Shown here piece after piece: positions 8,201 through 13,302 of a stretch of DNA of 13,429 nucleotides (position 1 is the stretch's first letter; each line of letters opens with the position of its first letter). A model generated the notes under the pieces. That model was not told the DNA's origin and ran no database searches. It was given only the letters and a program-made list of their open reading frames with translations. The stretch covers positions 1 through 13,429 of the forward strand of contig CAZYSK010000125.1 in NCBI GenBank assembly GCA_964649415.1. The letters are read 5' to 3'. This DNA comes from CAZYSK01 sp964649415 (GTDB taxonomy: Bacteria > Chloroflexota > Anaerolineae > B4-G1). A program made the translations under genes and the position numbers.

Positions 8201-8559
8201 CGGCGTACTCGGGCTTCATGTGGCCCGACAGCGTTGGGAGCCACGGCAGGGAGGTGTACTGGGACTACGCGAGCACGTCCAACGACCAGGAGGTGATCCG
8301 GCTCAGCAAGACGACCGAGGACTACGCCCTGGGTGACGTGCTGAGCTCGCGGCAGAATGATACGCAACTGTATGGCACGCTCTTGCCCACGGACGCGCTG
8401 AAGTTGACGGCCAAGGCGAGCGATCACGACCGGGTGTACGTGGCCGAGCGCTGGGTGGCAGGCCGGGGCAGTATCGTCGTCCTTGGGCCCTACTCGCCTG
8501 CGCAGAGCGACATCTATGCACTGATCCGCGATGCGGTGGAAGGAGCGCTCAACCCCTGA
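2290..8559 (+). CDS. Giant modular secreted protein: beta-propeller, degenerate zincin, Ig/FN3 domains
   Basis: I recognise no named gene. The frame is open from GTG 2185. I prefer TTG 2290 because AGGGGG lies 6 nt upstream and it begins a typical signal peptide (basic residues, then hydrophobic SMLALILTVAPVAAA, cleavage near 29-30). ATG 2329 is the other candidate. The predicted length is 2,089 residues. Domains in order: seven 57-58-residue repeats (59-456), probably one seven-bladed propeller; a BACON-like domain (458-548, 'PWLSLSSTNGVG'); a CARDB-like domain (547-678); a zincin-like domain (679-890) with RELGHSFGLH at 811-820 where HExxH is expected; a beta-sandwich; an Ig-like 'SPNGGE' domain (997-1091); LPVALRGF (1098-1105); an FN3-like domain (1117-1210); then a block of three domains in tandem duplicate (1217-1653 and 1654-2089). 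Each block is a sandwich with a NGDGxxNPGE calcium-type loop, an FN3-like domain, and an alpha/beta domain perhaps of GATase-like fold. No sortase or other C-terminal sorting signal is seen. It is likely exported and adhesive or surface-associated; its function is unknown. Confidence 0.85.
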   Translation: MHTRNAVHYAIKVMSMLALILTVAPVAAAPTLGSVSYAIEERATRPASHLATADSNAGWEEVGSGSATDGGISNSSGNALDPSIAVASDGTPYVAWHDYSTGGLSEVYVRRWNGSSWAEVGTGSASGGGISDNSGGSRSPSVAVDPDGTPYVAWLDDSVGSGSEIYVRRWDGNTWEEVGTNSASGGGISGNDGNSRDPSVATAPDGTPYVAWHDSTSDNSEIYVRRWGGNTWEEVGAGSAGGGGISANDGDSRDCSLAIAPDGTPYVAWRDNSGGDSDVYVRRWDGDTWEEVGAGSASGGGISDSDGDSRYPSMAIGPDGVPYVAWEDGGFANREIYVRRWNGSSWEEVGPGSASGGGISDNSGNSGKPSVSAAADGVLYVAWLDNSETSTYEIYVRRWNGSAWEEAGSGSASGGGVSANSGWSGMPSVSVGPAGVSYVAWSDYSGGDPDIYVRRRPPLAFPRTLDFGTELTELGLSIDPLGPGETWALSEDVPWLSLSSTNGVGQVTVAVTVSRDGLACGAHTGAISVSSGGETVVVNATIMVLADLSVVSVTPLQAVEGKDLVVGKATAVKVLVQSGSKAVIDDVPVTLIYNGQEFSTFYVAERANIGADFSLLRDDGEYPLSFSGTPATKAIYFFDPDLTPTSTGTYQARADIHVVHDADSSDNMATSPPVDVRYVNLSGSTDGSVELAFLGVDGAAEATYQGGHGTEPFAAMFPLAETLVSDRRVGRLDSHATGRLDPTDFHEFVFRLYHGARLAASSSSRYVAVMPAGWFGDYHPVDDGSVGQWFPLVPRLVLVEADAEGPQKMLRELGHSFGLHTLLGEPELYPDGVQITNGLDVAHRRLMRHGLMSKEGDTSYVYSFMGADRLTSLDWIKPSDYDDLLSRHAQASDSSDLLLVSGTVHRSGGVTLANWWRLPSGLADEGSSGEYAIEMRDGGGGVLHAHSFSPSFIVEGGKSTDVQPFVFAIPYPAGTTDVHVVRNGSSLASRHVTPNAPDVSVVSPNGGEVFNVGDVVSVAWSGSDADGDDVSYAVLYSSDDGASWKLVDADLAQAGYSVSTADFASGSRYRVKVIATDGVNAAQDVSDRVFSMHAAVHLPVALRGFLPAPGPANRAPYAPSVSSPPDGATDQSVDVDLSWTGGDPDGDGVTYDVYLEVGDSTPDVLVSDDWAATSYDPGTLNESDHYYWQVVATDEHGAVTAGPVWDFVTESLSPDAGPLVFDGYTVDDDTSHNSGGNGDGVLNPGETVELYVSLKNLGTDAATSVTAVLTCTDPYVSAFLYNDASDYPVIPGGGTADNLDDWEFYVDVATPPGHVITFYLDPITAGSGGPWTDSFEVVVEGLAPAPPYAPTGPSPADGAEMVSTATQLGWRADDPNYGDVMTYDVYLGTSDPPTAVVCDDVSVEVCEPGPLERSTDYYWYVVATDSTSQTTTGPVWHFTTAPDGVLPVAVLNYPGRTSYFSGNNDNRWSEYASILAGDPEGRFEVGVVQDLSAATLASYERLVLPDNGVPDAYLSDVAAWFTPGRRIIAVDSATCYAAYSGFMWPDSVGSHGREVYWDYASTSNDQEVIRLSKTTEDYALGDVLSSRQNDTQLYGTLLPTDALKLTAKASDHDRVYVAERWVAGRGSIVVLGPYSPAQSDVYPLIHDAVEGALDPLVYSGHTIDDDTRNTSDGNGDGLVNPGETIELYVSLKNLGTDAATSVTAVLTCTDPYVPAFLFNDASDYPNIPGGGTAENIDDWDFFVDPATPPGHVITFYLDPIAAGTGGPWTDSFQVVVEGVPPAPPYAPTGPSPADGAAMVSTATQLGWQGGDPDDGDTVTYDVYLGTSDPPTAVVCDDVSVEVCEPGPLERSTDYYWYVVATDSTSQTTTGPVWHFVTELWPVAVLDYSGRPSYFSGNNDNRWSEYASILTNDPEGRFEVGVVHDLSATTLASYERLVLPDNGVPDAYLSDVAAWFTPGRRIIAVDSATCYAAYSGFMWPDSVGSHGREVYWDYASTSNDQEVIRLSKTTEDYALGDVLSSRQNDTQLYGTLLPTDALKLTAKASDHDRVYVAERWVAGRGSIVVLGPYSPAQSDIYALIRDAVEGALNP
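2464..3657 (+). repeat. Seven tandem ~171-174-bp repeats encoding a propeller
   Basis: Units begin at 2464, 2638, 2812, 2983, 3154, 3325 and 3499, each with a Trp codon opening W-E-E-V-G. Every unit follows the pattern WEEVGxGSASGGGIS, then DPSVAxxPDGTPYVAWxD, then (E/D)(I/V)YVRRW. The repeat count of seven, the unit length, and the aromatic and Gly-rich turns fit one closed seven-bladed beta-propeller. The fold is inferred from repeat number and pattern, not from a recognised family match. Unit 7 has drifted most: WEEAG replaces WEEVG, and YVRRRPP replaces YVRRW. Confidence 0.85.
5938..7248 (+). repeat. C-terminal three-domain block, copy 1
   Basis: This 1.3-kb in-frame block encodes a sandwich domain with a NGDGVLNPGE loop (5938-6314), an FN3-like domain (6316-6609) and an alpha/beta domain beginning VAVLNYPGRTSYFSGN (6616-7248). 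It is followed immediately by a second copy. Two stretches are identical at the base level to copy 2: 6454-6599 (146 bp) and 6770-7205 (436 bp). Confidence 0.9.
7249..8556 (+). repeat. C-terminal three-domain block, copy 2
   Basis: Second copy of the block at 5938-7248, ending at the stop codon. Exact matches are 7765-7910 and 8072-8507. The linker between its FN3-like and alpha/beta domains is three codons shorter than in copy 1. The sandwich domain is more diverged (for example YDPVIPGGG-type changes and NPGETIEL against NPGETVEL), so the block is a mosaic of identical and drifted segments. Confidence 0.9.
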
Positions 8560-8560
8560 C

Positions 8561-8603
8561 CTGCTTGGGTAGCGCGCAAGACGACGGCGCGCTTCCCAAG
8601 CAG
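8561..8603. terminator. Hairpin between convergent genes, probable bidirectional terminator
   Basis: CTGCTTGGG (8561-8569) pairs with CCCAAGCAG (8595-8603), and GCGCGC (8572-8577) pairs with GCGCGC (8587-8592). There is a 2-nt internal mismatch on each side and a 9-nt loop. It starts 1 bp after the stop of the giant gene and lies about 50 bp past the stop of the opposing SHMT-GcvT gene. No T-run follows on either strand, so it is not a classic intrinsic terminator. It may stop transcription weakly or protect 3' ends. Confidence 0.6.
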
Positions 8604-8653
8604 TGATCTCGGACCGTCCAGACGTGCGAGGCTCTGGGACCGGGCAGCCGCCA

Positions 8654-11600
8654 TCATGCTCTGCGCATAAACCGGCTCACCACCGTTGCCTCGTTGTGTA
8701 TGACCAGCCGGTCTCCGACCTCCAGTTCCTCGTATGGCTTCTCCCACGTCTCGCGGGTGGGGTGCGGGAAGATGTCTATCTCCGTCCCCCGCTTGGCGTG
8801 ACGGGTGTCAATGTAGGCCTGGCCCACCAGGTAGCCCTCGGTGTCCATGGCACACGACGTCACCTGGCCGATGACGCGTCCGTGGCTCTCGGTGACCACA
8901 TCCCCTTGCTTGGGAACGCGCACGCCCTTCTCCTCAATGCGGAACCGGGCCACGATCATCTTCCGCTTCTCGGCGTGTTCGATGTAGGCCCGTCGCCCAA
9001 CGAAGAAGGGTTTGTGCAGCTTGACGTAGCCGGAGAAACCCGCGTCGTCGGGGCGCAGGTCCAGCGGTCCGGCCAGTTCGTGGCCGTAAAGCGGGAGCCC
9101 GGCCTCGATCCGCAGGCTGTCTCGCGCCCCCAGGCCGATGGGCCGCAGGCCAAAGGGCGTGCCGACTTCCAGCAGTTGTTCCCACAGCGGGCCCATGACG
9201 TCGGGGTGGACGAAGATCTCAAAGCTCATGCGCTCGCCCGTGTAGCCGGTGCGGACGATGATCAGGTCGAAGACACCGCCTGGTGCCCTTTCCGACGGGA
9301 TGTGGGCTTCCATCACCTCCGTGCGCTGCAGCGCCATCAGCCGCGCCTTTATCTCGGCCGAGGCGTGGGAGGGTGGGGTGGCGTCGAGGAGCGCGAGAAG
9401 GATGTCGCGAGAACGGGGACCCTGAAGCGCCATGTCGGCCAGCCAGGCGTAGCTTTCCTGTGGGTCGTGCAGGTCGCGCAGTTGGGCCTGGAAGCTGCTC
9501 TGCACCCACGGGCGCAGAGCATCCACGCGGACTTCCCGCTCGTTGACCGCGTTGAGCCAGGCCCAGTCCTTCTCCGTGTTGGCCGCGTTGACCACCAGCA
9601 GGTAGCGAGATGGGCTGACCATGTAGGTCATGAGGTCATCTATGACCCGGCCATCGGGGGTCAGCAAGTACCCGTACTGAGATTCGCCGGGCCGAAGCGC
9701 GTTGGCGTCGTTTGTAGCCACCAGGTTGAGGAAGTAGGACGCGTGGGGGCCGCTCACTTCCAGGAGCCCCATGTGGGAGACGTCGAAGAGGCCAGCCGCG
9801 CCCCGCACGGCCCGATGTTCGTCACTGATGGACGTATACCACAGCGGCATCTCCCACCCGGCGAAGGGGGCCATCTTCCCCCCGTGACGTTCATGCCATT
9901 CGAACAGCGGGGTGCGGCGCACAGGTCGCTCGGGTGCATGCCACTCGAGGGACGGGAGTGGCTCTCCGGCGGGGTCGTCGTAGCCGGGGGCCGAAAGGCC
10001 GACAAAGTAGGGTTTATGTGACACTGGTGGCGAGAACGACTCCCGCTTTTCCAGATTGGCCAGCTCAGGGATCGTCTCATCGGCCGGCCCCAGGTCGCGC
10101 ACGAGGACCGGCCCCGGCAGCTTGGCCCACAGGTCAGCGTCGTCGAAGCGCACGTAGCCGTCGGATAAGTGGCGCAGCCACGCGGTGACCCGTCGCGCTC
10201 TGTCGACCGGCACGATCAGGCGATAGCGGTTGTAGCTGAAGCCCGGTCGTTGCACAAGCGCCGGACTCATCACCCGCCCATCCGGTTCCAGCAGCGTGAC
10301 CGCCTGCCATTCGTCGGGTGCCAGTTGGGCGATGTCGTCTGGCATAACCTGCTCGACGAAGGCAGCCACCGTGTTCCCTTCGACCTCAATCAGCGTGTGC
10401 TGGCCCTGGCGCTGGCGCATCTCCGGCACGAGACAGTGATGGGGATAGCCCGTGCACGGGAGCTCGAAGTCGATTCCCGCCTGCCCGGCCAACTCGGCCA
10501 CCTCCTCGCGCAGTTCCTCCAGCACGTCGAAGTCTACCTTCGCCCGGTAGGCCGGGCGAAGGATACCTGCGTATGTGAAGGGTTCGCTGGCCTGCATCAC
10601 GCGGGCGATGATGTCGGCAATCTGTTCCATCTCCGGCTCTCTCAGGCCACGCTGGGTGACCCACGGAGTGCCCAACCGGATACCGCTTGGGTAGGCGGCG
10701 CTTCGGTCTCCCGGGATGGTGTTCTTGTTGGCCACGATGCCCACTAAATCGAGCAGCGCTGCCGTGACGCCGCCCATCAGCGGCGTGTCGTCGCGTCCCC
10801 GTATTGTCTTGCAATCGAGTAACAGCATGTGCGTGTCCGTGCCGCCACAGGGGACGCGCAGGTCACGGGCGACGAGCGCGCGGGCCAGCGCTGCGGCGTT
10901 GGCCACGATCTGACGTTGGAGTTGGTCGAACTGCTCCGTCCGTGCCAGGTGGAAGGCGACTGCCATGGCCGCGAACTTGTTGGCGTGCGGACCGCCCTGG
11001 AGGCCGGGGAAGAGGGCGCGGTCAATCCGCTGCGCCAGCAGAGGGTCGGTCGTGAGAATGCAGGCCCCCCGTGGGCCACAGAGGGTCTTGTGTGTCGTGA
11101 AGGTGACTACGTCCGCGTATCCAAGTGGGGTGGGGAACGCGCCGGCAATGACCATGCCGGCCACGTGAGCGATGTCGGCCAGGAGATAGGCGCCCACGCG
11201 ATCGGCGATCTGGCGGAACTTGGCCCAGTTGGGGAGGCGTGGATAGGATGTGTATCCGACGATGATCATCTTGGGCCGGTGCTCCAGCGCCAGTTCCTCG
11301 ATTTCGTCGTAGTTCAGCAGCTCGGTGCGCTCGTTGACGTGATAGGGCACGATGTTGTAGAGCTTGCCCGATAGATGAACGGGACTGCCGTGGGTCAGGT
11401 GGCCGCCGTGGGGCAGTGCCATGCCCATGACCGTGTCGCCCGGCTTCAGCACCGCCTGCTGAACGGCGACGTTGGCCGGCGCGCCGGACAGAGGCTGGAC
11501 GTTAACGTAGATCTGGTCGGCGGACACGTTGTCGGTAGCGAAGACCTCGGCACATCGGCGCCGGGCCAGGGACTCGATCACGTTGACGTACTCCGCGCCC

Positions 11601-11890
11601 CGGTAGTAACGTCGGTCGCCGTAGCGACGGTAGTGAGCGAGGTAGTGCCCGTAGTCGAGGATCTCTTCCTCGGTCAGCCAGTGCGTCTCTGGGTTGGGGT
11701 AGCCCTCGGCGTAGATGTTCGCCAGCGCCGACGCGATCGCTTCCCGCACGGCTGGCGGCGCACTGCTCTCCGACGGGATCATGATCAACTTGCGGGCCTG
11801 TCGCTCCTTTTCCAGGTCAATGAGATGGGCGACCGCTGGGTCCAGCGTGGCTAGGTCGCCGCGGAACAGGAAATCCTCGTGCAAAGACAT
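8654..11890 (-). CDS. glyA/gcvT: Fused serine hydroxymethyltransferase / glycine-cleavage T-protein
   Basis: One uninterrupted 1,078-residue frame joins two folate enzymes. SHMT (about 1-475) interconverts glycine + methylene-THF and serine. It shows the PLP lysine K268 in TFTTHKTLCGPRG, D239 and H242 in LLADIAHVAG, and carboxylate-binding R405 in SGIRLGTP. It is unusual in having about 27 extra residues (66-92) between EGYP and RRYYRG, which are normally nearly adjacent. The T-protein (about 658-1078) releases ammonia and transfers the methylene of aminomethyl-lipoyl-H-protein to THF. It starts TPLFEWHERHGGKMAPFAGWE, has GLFDVSHMG (700-708) and the conserved Asp pair in GRVIDDLMTY (D751, D752). 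Residues about 499-582 resemble a half T-protein lacking that Asp pair. The start chosen is ATG 11890 (MSLHEDF), with GGAGGC 4 nt upstream. The frame stays open to 12079, but that would overlap the promoter. The gene is divergent from the aminotransferase. Both assignments are secure; linked activity is inferred. Confidence 0.94.
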   Translation of the reverse strand: MSLHEDFLFRGDLATLDPAVAHLIDLEKERQARKLIMIPSESSAPPAVREAIASALANIYAEGYPNPETHWLTEEEILDYGHYLAHYRRYGDRRYYRGAEYVNVIESLARRRCAEVFATDNVSADQIYVNVQPLSGAPANVAVQQAVLKPGDTVMGMALPHGGHLTHGSPVHLSGKLYNIVPYHVNERTELLNYDEIEELALEHRPKMIIVGYTSYPRLPNWAKFRQIADRVGAYLLADIAHVAGMVIAGAFPTPLGYADVVTFTTHKTLCGPRGACILTTDPLLAQRIDRALFPGLQGGPHANKFAAMAVAFHLARTEQFDQLQRQIVANAAALARALVARDLRVPCGGTDTHMLLLDCKTIRGRDDTPLMGGVTAALLDLVGIVANKNTIPGDRSAAYPSGIRLGTPWVTQRGLREPEMEQIADIIARVMQASEPFTYAGILRPAYRAKVDFDVLEELREEVAELAGQAGIDFELPCTGYPHHCLVPEMRQRQGQHTLIEVEGNTVAAFVEQVMPDDIAQLAPDEWQAVTLLEPDGRVMSPALVQRPGFSYNRYRLIVPVDRARRVTAWLRHLSDGYVRFDDADLWAKLPGPVLVRDLGPADETIPELANLEKRESFSPPVSHKPYFVGLSAPGYDDPAGEPLPSLEWHAPERPVRRTPLFEWHERHGGKMAPFAGWEMPLWYTSISDEHRAVRGAAGLFDVSHMGLLEVSGPHASYFLNLVATNDANALRPGESQYGYLLTPDGRVIDDLMTYMVSPSRYLLVVNAANTEKDWAWLNAVNEREVRVDALRPWVQSSFQAQLRDLHDPQESYAWLADMALQGPRSRDILLALLDATPPSHASAEIKARLMALQRTEVMEAHIPSERAPGGVFDLIIVRTGYTGERMSFEIFVHPDVMGPLWEQLLEVGTPFGLRPIGLGARDSLRIEAGLPLYGHELAGPLDLRPDDAGFSGYVKLHKPFFVGRRAYIEHAEKRKMIVARFRIEEKGVRVPKQGDVVTESHGRVIGQVTSCAMDTEGYLVGQAYIDTRHAKRGTEIDIFPHPTRETWEKPYEELEVGDRLVIHNEATVVSRFMRRA

Positions 11891-11894
11891 AGAT

Positions 11895-11900
11895 GCCTCC
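11895..11900 (-). promoter_or_regulatory. Ribosome-binding site fixing the SHMT-GcvT start
   Basis: Read on the minus strand, GGAGGC lies 4 nt before the ATG at 11888-11890. It supports that start over the longer open frame, whose first 63 codons have no family resemblance. Confidence 0.8.
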
Positions 11901-12050
11901 ATTGGAATCGGGTCGGCGGGAACGTGGGGGCGGACATTGCGGACGTCATGCCGGCAGGATGCCGACGGTTCATTGATCGTGCGTCCGACGGCACTCGGCC
12001 AGAGCACGCGCGTCCCGGGCAATTGCGTACCGCGTCCCGCATCATGCCTG

Positions 12051-12079
12051 ATTGTACTCGCCTGTGGTCTTGCTGTCAA
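12051..12079 (-). promoter_or_regulatory. Sigma70-type promoter of the SHMT-GcvT gene
   Basis: On the minus strand, TTGACA (12079-12074) and TACAAT (12056-12051) are separated by exactly 17 bp. This is a near-consensus promoter about 160 bp upstream of the SHMT-GcvT start. It overlaps the end of the spurious upstream extension of that frame. Confidence 0.75.
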
Positions 12080-12095
12080 GGTGCGTGCGTGCCTG

Positions 12096-12124
12096 TTGAC
12101 TTCCGCTAGCGTTTAGTGTAGAAT
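12096..12124 (+). promoter_or_regulatory. Sigma70-type promoter of the aminotransferase gene
   Basis: TTGACT (12096-12101) and TAGAAT (12119-12124) have a 17-bp spacer. The spacer contains the palindrome CGCTAGCG. Its -35 box is 16 bp from the -35 box of the divergent promoter, so one bound regulator could affect both genes. Confidence 0.75.
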
Positions 12125-12182
12125 GGATTCACATGCGTCCTCGTTAGTTGTGTGTCCTCTGTCCTGCCATGCAAGACTGATC

Positions 12183-12207
12183 AGCGGACGACCGATCGGC
12201 GTCCGCT
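12183..12207 (+). promoter_or_regulatory. Leader dyad/hairpin before the aminotransferase
   Basis: AGCGGACG (12183-12190) and CGTCCGCT (12200-12207) form a perfect 8-bp stem around a 9-nt loop, whose core CCGATCGG is itself a palindrome. The dyad ends 13 nt before the ribosome-binding site. It could be a protein operator or an RNA hairpin affecting translation. The structure is seen directly; the role is inferred. Confidence 0.55.
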
Positions 12208-12231
12208 TCATTACATGAACAGGAGGCTAAA

Positions 12232-13302
12232 ATGTACAAGAAACTCTTCATTCCGGGGCCCACGCACGTGCGAGAGAGAATACTCCAAGCCCAGGCGGCG
12301 CCTATGCTTGGCCATCGCTCGCGGGAATACGCCGACTTGCAGGCGGAAGTGACCCCCAAGCTCCAGCAGTTGCTCTACACGCAGGAGCGGGTCTATCTCT
12401 ACACCACCTCTTCCACCGGCGTGATGGAGGGGGCGGTCCGCCAGGCTTCCACGAAGCGGGTGCTGAACACCGCCTGTGGGGCTTTCTCCAAGCGCTGGCA
12501 CCAGATCACCGCCGCCAACGGCGTCCCCTGCGACAAGGTAGAGGTGCCGATGGGTCAGGCCATCACGCCCGAGTTGGTGGACGAGGCGCTCTCAAAGGGT
12601 GACTACGACGCCGTGACGATCGTGATGAACGAGACCTCCACGGGCCTGATGAACCCGGTGCCGGAAATCGCCGCCCTGATCCACGACAAGTACCCCGACG
12701 TCCTGATCCTGGTGGACGCGGTCAGCTGCATGGCCGGTACCAAGATTGAGTTCGATGCCTGGGGGCTGGACGTGTGCCTGGCCGGGGTGCAGAAGTGCTT
12801 CGCCCTGCCACCTGGGCTGACGGTTTGTGCGGTGAACGGTCGGGCGCGGGAGCGGGCACAGCAGGTGGCTCACCCTGGCTACTACTTCTCGTACGCTCAG
12901 ATGGATAAGAGATACGAGAAGCACCAGACCCCGGCGACCCCCGCCGTGAGCCTGATCCAGGCGTTGAACGCTCAGATGGACGACATCCTGGCCGAGGGAC
13001 TCGAGAACCGTTGGCAGCGGCACGAGGAGATGGCCGCTTACGTCCGGGACTGGGCCCGTCGCTACTTCGCGCTGTTCTCCGACGAACGGTATCTCTCGCC
13101 CACCGTTACCAACGTGGAGAACACACGGGGCATCAGCGTCGTCGCGCTGAACGAGGAGTTGGGCAAGCGCGGAGCGATGATCTCGAACGGCTACGGCGAT
13201 CTGAAGGAGAAATGCTTCCGTATCGCGCACATGGGCGACATCACGCTGGACGACCTGAGCTGGCTCCTGGGGCAGATCAACGACGTCCTGGGGCTTTCCT
13301 AG
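12232..13302 (+). CDS. Class V PLP aminotransferase, alanine/serine-glyoxylate type
   Basis: This 356-residue protein belongs to the class V aminotransferase family that includes alanine-glyoxylate, serine-glyoxylate and serine-pyruvate enzymes. The usual reaction moves an amino group to glyoxylate, giving glycine. Visible landmarks are the opening IPGPTHVRERIL (family 'PGPT' start), the turn TTSSTGVMEG (58-67), D162 in LVDAVSCMAG that contacts the PLP ring nitrogen, the Schiff-base lysine K188 in AGVQKCFALPPGL, and carboxylate-binding R330 in CFRIAHMGD. Length matches the family. The ATG at 12232 has AGGAGG (12221-12226) 5 nt upstream, a textbook site. It is divergent from SHMT-GcvT and shares its control region, which favours a role in glyoxylate, glycine and serine metabolism. 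The exact amino donor (Ala, Ser or Asp) cannot be told from the sequence. Confidence 0.88.
   Translation: MYKKLFIPGPTHVRERILQAQAAPMLGHRSREYADLQAEVTPKLQQLLYTQERVYLYTTSSTGVMEGAVRQASTKRVLNTACGAFSKRWHQITAANGVPCDKVEVPMGQAITPELVDEALSKGDYDAVTIVMNETSTGLMNPVPEIAALIHDKYPDVLILVDAVSCMAGTKIEFDAWGLDVCLAGVQKCFALPPGLTVCAVNGRARERAQQVAHPGYYFSYAQMDKRYEKHQTPATPAVSLIQALNAQMDDILAEGLENRWQRHEEMAAYVRDWARRYFALFSDERYLSPTVTNVENTRGISVVALNEELGKRGAMISNGYGDLKEKCFRIAHMGDITLDDLSWLLGQINDVLGLS

Larger units (their letters stand above)
11891..12231. other. Shared divergent control region
   Basis: This 341-bp gap separates the SHMT-GcvT gene (minus) from the aminotransferase (plus). It holds two back-to-back promoters, a leader of about 155 nt on the minus side and one of about 100 nt on the plus side. 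The hexamer GCGTCC appears five times (11981, 12010, 12032, 12135, 12199). An 8-bp palindrome CGCTAGCG (12104-12111) lies in the spacer of the plus promoter. I could not match the minus-strand leader to a glycine, THF or other known riboswitch. Confidence 0.7.

Noticed and set aside
8603..10021. 472-codon plus-strand open frame
   Set aside because: It lies antisense over the T-protein and end of SHMT, has no recognisable domain, and is a by-product of GC-rich codon usage.
11891..12050. Possible glycine or folate riboswitch in the minus-strand leader
   Set aside because: I looked for conserved cores of these aptamers and found none; only repeated GGACGC motifs and small stems.
11891..12079. 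63-codon N-terminal extension of the SHMT-GcvT frame
   Set aside because: It has no family resemblance, overlaps the -35/-10 promoter, and a proper ribosome-binding site precedes the ATG at 11890.
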